Shown: positions 44,684 through 54,665 of the stretch, piece by piece
How the letters are laid out: each line of letters opens with the position of its first letter
Numbering within the stretch: the first letter of the stretch is position 1
Assembly (NCBI RefSeq): GCF_026626635.1
Contig: NZ_JAPNKA010000001.1
Span: 1 to 64,000 of the forward strand
Source of the DNA: Archangium lansingense
Lineage (GTDB): Bacteria; Myxococcota; Myxococcia; Myxococcales; Myxococcaceae
Direction of reading: 5' to 3'
DNA: 64,000 nt
Program-made: the position numbers and the translations under genes
Notes under the pieces: generated by a model
What the model saw: only the letters and a program-made list of their open reading frames with translations
Database searches by the model: none
Told to the model about the DNA's origin: nothing

Positions 44684-46549
44684 ATGCGTGCGCCGCCCAT
44701 CTCCGACTATGCCTTGCTGTCCAACTGCCACTCGGCCCTGCTCGTGAGCCGCCGAGGCTCGGTGGACTGGCTGTGCTGGCCCCGCTTTGACTCGCCTTCT
44801 GTGTTTGGTCGCATGCTGGGCGCGGAGGCGGGGCACTGGGTGCTTCGGCCGGTGAGGGGACGCTCGCACCGGCGCTACCTTGAACGCACGCTCGTGCTGG
44901 AGACGCTGCACCACACGCCCACCGGCATTGCCGTGCAGGTGGAGGCAATGGCGCTGGGGTGGGGCAATCGCGAGCACTCCCTGGGAGCCAACGCGCCCGG
45001 CATGTTGCTGCGCAGGGTGATGTGTGTGGAGGGGCAGGTGGAGTTCGAGACGGACTTCCGCCCGCGGCCCGAGTACGGCCTGGTGCACCCGCTGCTGCGC
45101 GAGGTGGAGGGCGGGCTGTCGGCACGGGGCGGCGCGGACATGCTGCGGCTGTCCTCGCCAGTGCGCTTGCGCATCGAGGACTGCAGCGCGTCCGGGCGCT
45201 TCACCCTGCGGGCGGGCGAGTCGGTGAGCTTCGCCCTGGAGCACCGCGCGTGGTGGGAGCCGCCACTGCGCGCCTGGAGCCAGGGGGAGATCGACGCGTG
45301 GCTCCGAGACACGGTGGAGGGGTGGCGGAGCTGGTCGGACATGCACCAGAACTACGAGGGCCCCTGGCGCGAGCTGGTGCACCACAGCGGCCGGGTGTTG
45401 CAGGCGCTCACCTTCCAGCCGACAGGCGCCATTGTCGCCGCGCCCACCACCTCGCTGCCCGAGTCGGTGGGGGGCGAGCGCAACTGGGACTACCGCTACA
45501 CGTGGCTGCGCGACGCGAGCCTCACGCTGGAAGCGCTCTGGGTGGCGGCCTGTCCGGACGAGGCGGAGGTCTTCTTCGACTTCCTCACCTCGGCCATGAC
45601 GCAGATGCATCGGGGCGAGGACCTTCAAATCATGTTTGGCATTGGCGGAGAGCGCGACCTGAGCGAGCGCGTGTTGCCGCACCTGCCAGGGTGGCGAGGG
45701 AGCTGGCCGGTGCGGGTGGGCAATGGGGCGTGGACGCAGCGGCAGCTCGATGTCTACGGCGAGGTGCTCGGGGCGGCGCACCGGCTCAAGGCGCAGCTCG
45801 GTGGGCTGGACGAGGCTGGGCGGCAGTTCCTGATGACGCTGGCGGATACGGCCGCGGACCGCTGGACCGAGCCGGATCAAGGCATCTGGGAGATGAGGGG
45901 CCCGCCTCGCCACCACCTCTACTCGAAGCTGATGTGCTGGGTGGCGATGGACCGGGCCCTGGAGCTGAAGGACATGCTGGGCGCGGATGCGGAGCGCGTG
46001 GCACGCTGGAAGCGGGTGCGGCGCGACATCCGCGCGGCCATCCTGGAGCACGGGTGGAGCGCGCAGGTGGGGGCCTTCACGCAGTCCTTCGACTCGGATG
46101 TGTTGGATGCGTCGGTGCTGATGCTGCCCAGCTGCGGTTTCCTGCCAGCGAGCGACCCCAGGATGCGCGCCACGATGGAGGTCATCGCCACGGACCTCAC
46201 GGATGCCCGGGGGCTGGTGTACCGCTACCGGGCAGAGGATGGGCTGGAGGGCGAGGAGGGCACGTTCCTCCTGTGCACCTTCTGGCTGGCACAGGCGTAC
46301 GCGCTGGCGGACGAGGTGGAGCGGGCCCGCGAGACGTTCACGCAGGCGGTGGAGCACGTGAATGACGTGGGGTTGCTGTCCGAGGAGGTGGAGCCCGAGA
46401 GCGGGGAGCTGCTGGGCAACTTCCCACAGGCCTTCAGTCACATCGGACTGGTGAACGCGGCGTGGGCGATTACCCAGGCGGAGGAGCGCCGGAGGTGGCG
46501 GGTTCCCTCCGCGCGGGTCTCCCCTTCGATGGAGAGCGAGCGAGTGTGA
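44684..46549 (+). CDS. GH15 family trehalase/glucoamylase-like enzyme
   Basis: This 621-aa cytosolic protein starts at ATG 44684 (GGGAG upstream). It has the prokaryotic GH15 plan: an N-terminal beta-sandwich beginning ISDYALLSNCHSALLVSRRGS, then an (alpha/alpha)6 barrel. Active-site blocks are RNWDYRYTWLRDAS, GEDLQIMFGIGGE, DQGIWEMRG (candidate acid Glu) and the base region SEEVEPESGELLGNFPQAFSH. Mycobacterial homologues of this layout are trehalases; others are glucoamylases or dextranases. The otsB/GH65 operon about 13 kb upstream makes trehalose a plausible substrate. Confidence 0.88.
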   Translation: MRAPPISDYALLSNCHSALLVSRRGSVDWLCWPRFDSPSVFGRMLGAEAGHWVLRPVRGRSHRRYLERTLVLETLHHTPTGIAVQVEAMALGWGNREHSLGANAPGMLLRRVMCVEGQVEFETDFRPRPEYGLVHPLLREVEGGLSARGGADMLRLSSPVRLRIEDCSASGRFTLRAGESVSFALEHRAWWEPPLRAWSQGEIDAWLRDTVEGWRSWSDMHQNYEGPWRELVHHSGRVLQALTFQPTGAIVAAPTTSLPESVGGERNWDYRYTWLRDASLTLEALWVAACPDEAEVFFDFLTSAMTQMHRGEDLQIMFGIGGERDLSERVLPHLPGWRGSWPVRVGNGAWTQRQLDVYGEVLGAAHRLKAQLGGLDEAGRQFLMTLADTAADRWTEPDQGIWEMRGPPRHHLYSKLMCWVAMDRALELKDMLGADAERVARWKRVRRDIRAAILEHGWSAQVGAFTQSFDSDVLDASVLMLPSCGFLPASDPRMRATMEVIATDLTDARGLVYRYRAEDGLEGEEGTFLLCTFWLAQAYALADEVERARETFTQAVEHVNDVGLLSEEVEPESGELLGNFPQAFSHIGLVNAAWAITQAEERRRWRVPSARVSPSMESERV

Positions 46550-46555
46550 GGCGCG

Positions 46556-46681
46556 TTACCCGCCGGGGCGCACGCGTACCTGGACGTCCTGGGCCGCATG
46601 GCCTTGGGTGAGGACGGGAATGGGCTCGGGCGTGGTGAAGGCGGCGAGGCTTCCTGCGAGCACGGCGATCCGGCGATTCAT
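46556..46681 (-). CDS. 41-aa peptide with signal-like N-terminus
   Basis: A short frame runs from ATG 46681 (ACAGGAG upstream) to TAA 46556, antisense to and just after the GH15 gene. It reads MNRRIAVLAGSLAAFTTP and then a short polar tail. It could be a small exported peptide or the leftover 5' end of a lost secreted-protein gene. Support is limited to the ribosome site and signal-like start. Confidence 0.3.
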   Translation of the reverse strand: MNRRIAVLAGSLAAFTTPEPIPVLTQGHAAQDVQVRVRPGG

Positions 46682-46729
46682 GAAGGAGTCTCCTGTCTCC
46701 ATCGTTGAAACGACTACCCTCACCCCCCG

Positions 46730-46750
46730 CCCTCTCCCAGAGGGAGAGGG
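46730..46750. repeat. Dispersed palindrome copy (CCCTCTCCC-AGA-GGGAGAGGG)
   Basis: A perfect 9-bp stem with a 3-nt loop, preceded by CCCTCACCCC. It lies between the GH15 region and the Kelch gene stop and probably acts as a terminator. Confidence 0.7.
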
Positions 46751-46779
46751 GGCATGCGCAATCCAGGCCTCACTCTGTC

Positions 46780-48135
46780 TCAGGGCGTGAAGAGCTCCGA
46801 GGAGGAGGAGTAACCCACTTCGTCACGTCCGCCGGTCACCAGCACCGTGCCTGAGGGCAGCAGGGTGGCGGTATGGGCCGCGCGGACGGAGCCCAGGTTG
46901 CCGATGCTGAACCATGTGCCAGTGGCCGGGTCGTACACCTCGGCCGCGGCGTAGTAGCGCTCAGAGCCTCGGCCACCGGAGACGAGCACCTTGCCCGAGG
47001 GCAGCACGGTGGCCGTGTGGGTGGCCCTGCCAGTGATCATGTTGCCGGAGAGGGACCAGGTCCCGGTGTCCGGGTCGTACAGCTCCGTCAGGATGGTGAC
47101 GAAGCTGCCGTTGAGTCCGCCGGAGATGAGTACCTTGCCCGAGGGCAACAGGGTGGCCGCATGCGAAGAGCGGTTGGCGCGCATGTTGCCAGCGAGGCTC
47201 CAGGTGCCAGTGGCCGGGTCGTACAGCTCCGTGGAGGAGGTACCGTGACCGCCGGTGACGAGCACCTTGCCAGAGGGCAGGACGGTCATGGTGTGGTTGA
47301 AGCGGGAGACCGCCATGCTGCCGGTAGGGAACCAGGAGCCGGTGGCCGGGTCGTACAGCTCCGCCGTGGCGACGAAGTTATTGCTGACGACGCCGCCGGT
47401 GACGAGCACCTTGCCGTCGGGCAGCAGGACGGTGGCGTGCTGGCTGCGCGGGGACGTCATGGCGCCGGTGGGGAGCCAGCTTCCCAGACTCGGGTCGAAC
47501 AGCTCCGCGGCGGCGGTGACGCCCTGGGCGTTGATGCCGCCGGTGACGAGCACCTGACCCGAGGGCAACAGGGTGGCGGTATGACCGGCGTGGGCGACGC
47601 TCATGTTGGGCGTGGGCGTCCAGGCGCCGGTGGTAGGGTCGTACACCTCCGCGGTGGGGATGTAGAGGTTGCCCGTGGACCAGCCGCCCGTCACCAGCAC
47701 CTGGCCCGAGGGCAACAGGGTGGCGGTATGCCCAGAGCGGGTGGCGCTCATCTGGGCGGTGGGTGCCCACTTCGCGCACTCCAGACTCACCTGGAAGTTC
47801 GTGGAGCCGGAGAGCCCCTGGGCATCGGTGACGGTGGCCGTGATGATGACGCTCGACTCCGCCGAGGGGCAGGAGGGCGCCGTCCAGATGACCTCGCTCC
47901 CGGTGGCCGTGTCCTTGGATGCGCCCAGGTTGCCCGCGGGCGCCGACCACTTGAAGGTGGGCGTCTGGCCATACGGATCGCTGATCTCGATGCGCAGCGT
48001 GACGGGCTGTTCGCCGGAAGTAGCGGCGGCGGATTGATAGCCGTTGGTGATGCGCAGCACATCGGGCTCGATGAGGCACGCGGTCACACCGGATAGCCCG
48101 CACAGCAACACGAGGACTCGGGTCATTGGCGTCAT
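46780..48135 (-). CDS. Kelch-repeat lipoprotein
   Basis: This protein of about 451 aa (ATG 48135; GTG 48144 and ATG 48126 are alternatives) has a lipobox VTAC, an N-terminal Ig/PKD-like domain (about 20-120) and six Kelch-type repeats of about 50 residues. These form a beta-propeller; each carries H-T-A-T-L-L-P-S-G-K-V-L-V-T-G-G and A-E-L-Y-D-P-A-T-G-T-W. Such proteins are abundant in myxobacteria and are thought to be surface adhesion or binding proteins; the ligand is unknown. The repeats are also visible in the DNA, which favours recombination between units. Confidence 0.88.
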   Translation of the reverse strand: MTPMTRVLVLLCGLSGVTACLIEPDVLRITNGYQSAAATSGEQPVTLRIEISDPYGQTPTFKWSAPAGNLGASKDTATGSEVIWTAPSCPSAESSVIITATVTDAQGLSGSTNFQVSLECAKWAPTAQMSATRSGHTATLLPSGQVLVTGGWSTGNLYIPTAEVYDPTTGAWTPTPNMSVAHAGHTATLLPSGQVLVTGGINAQGVTAAAELFDPSLGSWLPTGAMTSPRSQHATVLLPDGKVLVTGGVVSNNFVATAELYDPATGSWFPTGSMAVSRFNHTMTVLPSGKVLVTGGHGTSSTELYDPATGTWSLAGNMRANRSSHAATLLPSGKVLISGGLNGSFVTILTELYDPDTGTWSLSGNMITGRATHTATVLPSGKVLVSGGRGSERYYAAAEVYDPATGTWFSIGNLGSVRAAHTATLLPSGTVLVTGGRDEVGYSSSSELFTP

Positions 48136-48296
48136 GGGGCGCACCGTACCTCGTTCCTCCAGTTCCTTGCCTCCATCCTCCCATTTGCTCGTTCCTGAAT
48201 AACTCTTCCGACCCGGGGAGGAGGGCGGGTGGCGAGGGATGTCATACTCCCTGGGTACGCTGCCCCCGCGCCGGTTACTCCCGGTGCGCCTCCCTC

Positions 48297-49022
48297 ATGT
48301 CCCGCTACCGTCTGTCTCAAAGTGATGCCGTCGAGTGGCTCCGCACCCTGCCGGAGTCGTCGGTGGACCTCGTCATCACCGACCCCGCCTACGAGTCCCT
48401 CGAGAAGCACCGCGCCATCGGCACCACCACGCGCCTCAAGCGCAGCAAGGCGTCGAGCAACCTCTGGTTCCAGATTTTCCCGAACGCGCGCTTCCCCGAG
48501 CTGTTCGCCGAGGTCTGGCGGGTGCTGAAACGGGACTCGCACTTCTATCTCTTCTGCGACCCGGAGACGATGTTCATCGCGAAGCCGCTCGCGGAGGCCG
48601 CGGGCTTCCGGTTCTGGAAGCCCATCGTCTGGGACAAGCAGCACATTGGCATGGGCTACCACTACCGCTCCCGCTACGAGCTCATCCTCTTCTTCGAGAA
48701 GGGCCGGCGACGGTTGAGCGACCTGGGCGTGGCGGACGTGCTCCCGGTGCCGCGCATCCACCGGGGCTACCCGGTGGAGAAGCCCCCCGCGCTCAGCGAG
48801 GTGCTCATCCGGCAGAGCAGCTCGCCCGGAGACGTGGTGGTGGACCCCTTCATGGGCTCGGGCTCGGTGGGCGTGGCGGCGGTGCGGCTGGGGCGGGACT
48901 TCCGCGGCACCGACATCTGTGACGAGGCGTTGGAGATCTCCGACACCCGCTTGCGCGCCGAGGGAGCGGTGCCCGAGGAGACGGCGGACACGCGAGGCAT
49001 GCGTCTGGCTCGGAGCGGGTGA
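48297..49022 (+). CDS. DNA methyltransferase (N4/N6 class, beta-type order) of a compact R-M system
   Basis: This 241-aa protein has catalytic motif IV near the N-terminus, DPAY (residues ~29-32, a DPPY variant), and the SAM-binding motif near the C-terminus, DPFMGSGSVGVAAVRLGR followed by GTDI. That order (IV before I) defines the beta group of amino-methyltransferases, with a short target-recognition segment between. The next gene is a PD-(D/E)XK nuclease whose possible GTG start overlaps this stop. Together they form a probable type II restriction-modification pair. The recognition sequence cannot be inferred. Confidence 0.87.
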   Translation: MSRYRLSQSDAVEWLRTLPESSVDLVITDPAYESLEKHRAIGTTTRLKRSKASSNLWFQIFPNARFPELFAEVWRVLKRDSHFYLFCDPETMFIAKPLAEAAGFRFWKPIVWDKQHIGMGYHYRSRYELILFFEKGRRRLSDLGVADVLPVPRIHRGYPVEKPPALSEVLIRQSSSPGDVVVDPFMGSGSVGVAAVRLGRDFRGTDICDEALEISDTRLRAEGAVPEETADTRGMRLARSG

Positions 49023-49045
49023 GGGGCCAGACGTGGGAGGCACGG

Positions 49046-49579
49046 ATGACTGGACACGAATACGCGGACCTGGTGGCCAGATACATCGTGAAGAACTTCG
49101 CCTCGCGCGGGGTGAAGGTGTACCGCGAGGTGCACATCGGCAAGACGCTCACGGGCCGGGGCCGGCGCGTGGACATCTTCGTGCTCGAGCCCACCACACG
49201 CACGGCGCTCGCCATTGAATGCAAGTACCAGGGCAGCGTGGGCACCGTGGACGAGAAGATTCCCTTCGCCCTGCAGGACCTGGAGAGCATGCGGATTCCC
49301 GTCTGCGTCGTCTACGCGGGGGACGGCTTCTCGCAGGGGATTCTGCACATCCTCTCCGCGTCTCCCATCGCGGCCTATTGCCTGCCCGGCTCGAGGTCGC
49401 TCGCGACCTCCCACGACACGCGTGAGCTGGACACCATCCTCGCCATGACCTTCAAGTGGTGGGACGTGCTCGTGCGCGGCAAGAAGCGCGTGGCGCTTGA
49501 GCCGGCTCGGTCCTTAGCCCTCGTCGTCTCCCGGAATGACGTCTTCCGGCAAGAGGCGATGTCCCTCGAAGACCGTTAG
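49046..49579 (+). CDS. PD-(D/E)XK endonuclease, probable restriction enzyme partner
   Basis: This 177-aa protein starts at ATG 49046 with GGGAGG 5 nt upstream; GTG 49019 overlapping the methyltransferase stop is an alternative. The nuclease core is visible: RRVDIFVLEP (Asp near residue 41) followed by TALAIECKYQ (E-x-K near residue 58), preceded by a helix with an acidic residue. The neighbouring methyltransferase makes a restriction role likely. The last ~20 residues are read from DNA that on the other strand encodes a toxin-like remnant, so the original C-terminus may have been replaced at a recombination junction. Confidence 0.75.
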   Translation: MTGHEYADLVARYIVKNFASRGVKVYREVHIGKTLTGRGRRVDIFVLEPTTRTALAIECKYQGSVGTVDEKIPFALQDLESMRIPVCVVYAGDGFSQGILHILSASPIAAYCLPGSRSLATSHDTRELDTILAMTFKWWDVLVRGKKRVALEPARSLALVVSRNDVFRQEAMSLEDR

Positions 49580-49642
49580 CACCTCGATTCCGTCCCGGAC
49601 CACGCGGTACACGATGCGGTAGGTGAGCCGGTCGGGGTGCAG
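49514..49642 (-). pseudogene. C-terminal fragment of a RelE/ParE-like toxin
   Basis: An in-frame stretch of 42 codons ends at TGA 49514 and reads LHPDRLTYRIVYRVVRDG and then IEVLTVFEGHRLLPED, resembling the C-terminal strands of ParE/RelE-type toxins. The N-terminal half is missing; upstream in this frame the DNA is the 3' end of the 156-aa gene read in another phase. No plausible start or antitoxin gene is present. It is interpreted as a decayed fragment. Confidence 0.45.
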
Positions 49643-49643
49643 T

Positions 49644-50114
49644 TCAGACTTCTTCGTCAGGCAGGAGAGTGAGCAACAGTTCGTCGTCGGGTCCCAGCGG
49701 TCGCCACCCGGCTGGTGGCGGCGAAGTGCGGAGCGCTGCCTTGGCCCGCTCGACGTGCTGTTCATGAGTTTCTGGGGTGTAGGTCCCCCAACGGGCGAGT
49801 GCCACGGCAACCTTGAGGTGGTTTTCGTCGTCAAGCACGGCCGGCCAACCGTTTGGGAGACGCTGAGACAGTTCGCGCACGAGTTGCCCGCGCACCAACC
49901 GTGTGACCCGACGGCTACGCTCCGCCTCCGCCACCAACCCGCTGAAGACCTGCACTGCTGCGATGTCATCAGGACCAAGCTCATCCGCCAGTTCCAATAG
50001 TGAGGCGGTGGGGCGCGCCTCGGCGAAGGCGGTGAGCGAATCATAACCACGCTGGCGCACCCGCTCATACAGGCGCGCTTTCACGTTGCCCTCCCAAGCA
50101 CGTCCGTCGCTCAT
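49644..50114 (-). CDS. Putative SitI-like immunity protein
   Basis: This 156-aa soluble protein is coupled to the toxin C-terminal frame by an ATGA overlap (50111-50114). It is predominantly helical: VKARLYERVRQRGYDSLTAFAEARP, LLELADELGPDDIAAVQVFSGLVAEAE. It ends PAGWRPLGPDDELLLTLLPDEE. I do not recognise a characterised enzyme family. Its place directly after a SitA-like toxin matches SitI immunity genes of the M. xanthus sitBAI operons, so immunity is the contextual inference. Confidence 0.65.
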   Translation of the reverse strand: MSDGRAWEGNVKARLYERVRQRGYDSLTAFAEARPTASLLELADELGPDDIAAVQVFSGLVAEAERSRRVTRLVRGQLVRELSQRLPNGWPAVLDDENHLKVAVALARWGTYTPETHEQHVERAKAALRTSPPPAGWRPLGPDDELLLTLLPDEEV

Positions 50115-50983
50115 CTCCCACCGCAGCGGATGAAGTTCATGGGGATTCCGTACTCCTTCATGTACTCCGCGACGATCTCCAGGATCGTGTTCCGCGTCAA
50201 CGTCCGGCCGGCTTCAACCTCGGCGTCGCGCAGCACCTTCATGATCATCCGGTTCCATTCACCGGGCCACTTGCGCCCCAGCTTCCAGTTTCCACCACCG
50301 TGAATTGCCTGGTGGTGTGCCTGCTGCAGCGTGACGCAGAACCACTCGATGCTCATCTTGCCGGTGAAGCCGCGCTTCTCGAACCACTCGCGGAACTCTT
50401 TGGGCATGACGTGGTGCCGCGGTGGCTCGGCCATACCGGCCCCCGCTTTGCCCGTCACGCGCATGGCCCGTACCTCGGGCCCATCGCCAAGCGCGTCGCG
50501 CACGCCCTGTGGCAGCCCGCCGTCCGCCTGCGCCATCATCACCTGGCCGGCTTGAATCCGCACAGCGGCGCTGCTGGCGGGCAGGGAGAGGATGCCCGCG
50601 CGCACCAACTGGCGCATCATCTCCACCCACTCGGCGGACACGACAATCCGCGTCCCCATCATCACGCCGTTGGGGCCCACCATGAGGCCCACGCCGAGCA
50701 TGGCGGGAGCGGCCGGGCGCATGGCGGGGAGCGAAAACCTCAGTGCCGACAGCATGGTGAGCGTCTCCATGGACTCCTTCAGCACCAGCGCCGTCTCGAG
50801 GACTTTCGCCCCCTTGTGCACGGCCTCGAGGAGTGCAGCGAACTCGCCCGTGAGGTGGCCTACCAGGGCGGGCATGTCGTCCGCCGCGGCCTCCACCTGC
50901 TCTGGCTCCAGGGACGAGAGCGCCGTCAAGGCGGGCTCCATCCTCTTCTGCCAGCGCTCCATTTTCACGAACAGCGTCTCCAC
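50111..50983 (-). CDS. SitA-like (DUF2380) toxin, C-terminal part, separated by frameshift
   Basis: This 290-codon frame (possible GTG 50983) carries the central helical part and C-terminal toxin domain of the myxobacterial TIGR02269/DUF2380 family. Visible blocks are PPRHHVMPKEFREWFEKRG, AHHQAIHGGGNWKLGRKWPGEWN and a helical tail ending NFIRCGGR. Family members are normally single lipoproteins of about 500 residues. Here the N-terminal lipoprotein half is in a different frame (50965-51624) and the two overlap by 19 nt. Upstream of the GTG the frame continues as L-P-H-L-Y-G-V-E-T-L, which is the natural continuation of the other frame. The full protein would be delivered to neighbours by outer-membrane exchange. 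Confidence 0.75.
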   Translation of the reverse strand: METLFVKMERWQKRMEPALTALSSLEPEQVEAAADDMPALVGHLTGEFAALLEAVHKGAKVLETALVLKESMETLTMLSALRFSLPAMRPAAPAMLGVGLMVGPNGVMMGTRIVVSAEWVEMMRQLVRAGILSLPASSAAVRIQAGQVMMAQADGGLPQGVRDALGDGPEVRAMRVTGKAGAGMAEPPRHHVMPKEFREWFEKRGFTGKMSIEWFCVTLQQAHHQAIHGGGNWKLGRKWPGEWNRMIMKVLRDAEVEAGRTLTRNTILEIVAEYMKEYGIPMNFIRCGGR

Positions 50984-51624
50984 ACCATAGAGGTGCGGGA
51001 GAGCGTGGCGTCGGTGAGGTTGAGGAAGTCAACCCATACGGTCAGCAGGATGGAGCCCATCATGGCGGCCTCCAGCCGTGGGCCGGCGAGGCGCAGCAAT
51101 GCGAGCTGCATGTCCGAGTCCTCCACCTCTGAGGCGTTGGCGACCAACTCCGTGGCGGCGGCAAGCTCGGCCTCAATCCACCGCAACTGAGCTTCGCCAT
51201 AATCGACGTAGCGGACGAAGATGCCGTTGCCCGCACCAGCGATGCCCAGGTGGCTTGCCTTGAGTCTGGAGAGCTCGCCGGAGATGCGGCGGGTGGAGCC
51301 GGACACCTCACCCACGCTACTGCGAAACGCCAGGTGGGCCGCCAGGGCGCTTCTCTCAGTAGTCCCCTCCATGCTGCCAGGGCCTACCGCCGTCACCGCC
51401 TCCCGCGAGCCCTGGCGGCGGTGCAGCCGCTGCGGACCCTTGGGCTCGGACGAGGACTCCTCGCCCGGTACTTCGGCCCATGCGGGCGCGCCGTCCTCTC
51501 CGTGCGTGTAACGCAGGCTCATCTGCCGGCCCGGCAGTGGCCGCAGCGACGCGCAGCCGGTGGACAGCAGGGCCAGGACGAGCAGCAGCCCCGCGCACCG
51601 GGGACGCGGCGAGTCAGCGCGCAT
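50965..51624 (-). CDS. SitA-like toxin, N-terminal lipoprotein part, truncated by frameshift
   Basis: This 219-aa frame starts at ATG 51624 with a lipoprotein signal (lipobox STGC near residue 24), a proline/serine-rich stretch and helical segments ending LLTVWVDFLNLTDATLSRT and then a premature stop. The family continues past this point into the DUF2380 toxin domain, which is present in the next frame. The break maps to a CTCT dinucleotide run at about 50999-51004; removing one CT restores one frame. Its start overlaps the end of a 59-aa gene. As sequenced, only a toxin-less lipoprotein would be made unless frameshifting or a switch occurs. Confidence 0.75.
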   Translation of the reverse strand: MRADSPRPRCAGLLLVLALLSTGCASLRPLPGRQMSLRYTHGEDGAPAWAEVPGEESSSEPKGPQRLHRRQGSREAVTAVGPGSMEGTTERSALAAHLAFRSSVGEVSGSTRRISGELSRLKASHLGIAGAGNGIFVRYVDYGEAQLRWIEAELAAATELVANASEVEDSDMQLALLRLAGPRLEAAMMGSILLTVWVDFLNLTDATLSRTSMVWRRCS

Positions 51625-51793
51625 GGTCTACCCCCAGGCCCACGGAAGCGAAGGCTCCCGCAGGGTGGTAGTCAGGGTTGGCGCGGTTGGAAGTAGCCGA
51701 GGCGGCTGACAGCTGTGGCTCTGTGGCCCCAACAGATGGGTTGTCAGGCCCTTCTGCCTGGGAGAGCAGCAGCACCCGCAGCGTGGACGTCAT
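51614..51793 (-). CDS. 59-aa small protein heading the SitA-like operon
   Basis: A short gene runs from ATG 51793 (GGAGG 6 nt upstream) to TGA 51614, overlapping the SitA-like start by 11 nt. The peptide starts MTSTLRVLLLSQAEGPDNPS and ends ASVGLGVDHAR; it is Ser/Ala/Pro rich and lacks a clear lipobox. M. xanthus sit operons begin with a small gene (sitB) encoding a lipoprotein; this gene occupies that slot but does not look like a lipoprotein. The strong ribosome site and overlap support expression. Confidence 0.5.
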   Translation of the reverse strand: MTSTLRVLLLSQAEGPDNPSVGATEPQLSAASATSNRANPDYHPAGAFASVGLGVDHAR

Positions 51794-51977
51794 CAGTGCC
51801 TCCGGTGGGGAATTCCCACTCTAGCAGGCACCTCCGATAAATCCGGACAGCCGAGAAAAGACGGGGTGTGAGCTGATTCCGTTGTCTGGTGATTCCGACC
51901 ACTCAAGCCCAGTCGGAGTAGTGTGCGCGGCCAACATACCGAGGCGGCCCGCCAGGACGGGCCGGGGGAGCAACACC

Positions 51978-52952
51978 ATGCGCGCGTTGCAGCTCGAGCG
52001 GTTGGACGGTCCCGAGGGTTTGAAGCTGGTGGATGTGCCGGAGCCCGAGGCGGGTGACCAGGTGCTCATCGACGTGGTGGCGGCCGGGGTGAGCTTCCCG
52101 GACCTGCTGCTGACCAAGGGGCAGTATCAGATGAAGCCGCCGCTGCCCTTCGTGCCGGGAGTGGAGGTCGCGGGCGTGGTGCGCAGCGCTCCGGCGGGCG
52201 CGGGCGTGAAGGCGGGAGACCGGGTGATGGCCTTCATGATGCTCGGGGGCTGGGCGGACGTGGTGGCCGCGCCGCCGGGGATGACGTTCCGCATCCCCGA
52301 GGGCTGGAGCTTCGAGGCGGCCGCCGGCACGGTGATGAACTACCACACGGCGCACTTCGCGCTGCACCGGCGCGGACGGTTGAAGTCCGGCGAGACGGTG
52401 CTGGTGCACGGCGCGGCGGGTGGGGTGGGGACGGCGACCATCCAGGTGGCTCGTGGCGCGGGCGCGCGGGTGCTCGCGGTGGTGAGCAGCGAGGACAAGG
52501 CGGAGGTGGCTCGCACTGCGGGCGCGGACAAGGCATTCCTGTCCACGGGCGACTGGGTGTCGCAGGTGAAGGAGGCGACCGGGGGCCGGGGCGTGGATGT
52601 GGTGATGGACCCGGTGGGAGGAGACATCTTCGACCTGAGCCTCAAGTGCCTCGCCCCCGAGGGCCGGCTGCTGGTGGTGGGCTTCGCGGGCGGGCGGATT
52701 CCCGAGGTGAAGGTGAATCGGCTGCTGCTCAAGAACGTGGACGTGGTGGGCGTGGCGTGGGGCGCGTTCGTGATGCAGGAGCCCTCGCTCACGGCGGAGA
52801 TCGCCAAGGGGTTGGCGGAGCTGTCGGACAAGGGCTTCGTGGAGCCGGTGGTAGGCCAGGTGTTCCCCCTGGAGCAGGCGGCACAGGCCCTGCGCGAGCT
52901 GGACTCCCGCAAGGCCACCGGCAAGGTGGTGCTGCGCGTTCGGCAGGGGTGA
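51978..52952 (+). CDS. Zinc-independent NADPH:quinone oxidoreductase (MDR family)
   Basis: This 324-aa protein starts at ATG 51978 (GGGAG upstream). It has the GroES-like domain (about 25-130) and a Rossmann domain with VLVHGAAGGVGTATIQVAR, the quinone-oxidoreductase signature. The Zn-ligand cysteines of alcohol dehydrogenases are absent. It reduces quinones or alpha,beta-unsaturated carbonyls with NADPH. An acyl-CoA ligase gene follows 57 bp downstream on the same strand; the two may form an operon in fatty- or aromatic-acid metabolism. Confidence 0.9.
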   Translation: MRALQLERLDGPEGLKLVDVPEPEAGDQVLIDVVAAGVSFPDLLLTKGQYQMKPPLPFVPGVEVAGVVRSAPAGAGVKAGDRVMAFMMLGGWADVVAAPPGMTFRIPEGWSFEAAAGTVMNYHTAHFALHRRGRLKSGETVLVHGAAGGVGTATIQVARGAGARVLAVVSSEDKAEVARTAGADKAFLSTGDWVSQVKEATGGRGVDVVMDPVGGDIFDLSLKCLAPEGRLLVVGFAGGRIPEVKVNRLLLKNVDVVGVAWGAFVMQEPSLTAEIAKGLAELSDKGFVEPVVGQVFPLEQAAQALRELDSRKATGKVVLRVRQG

Positions 52953-53009
52953 GTCGTTCGGTTGCGAGGTAGCATCGGTGCCCTCTACTCGCTTCAGGGG
53001 GATGTACCG

Positions 53010-54647
<1,638 letters not shown>

Positions 54648-54665
54648 CGGCCTGCCCCCGTTGCC

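Noticed and set aside
47000..48000. Regularly spaced ~150-bp similar segments resembling a repeat array or CRISPR
   Set aside because: They encode six Kelch repeats of a single protein; repeat and spacing sizes do not fit a CRISPR array.
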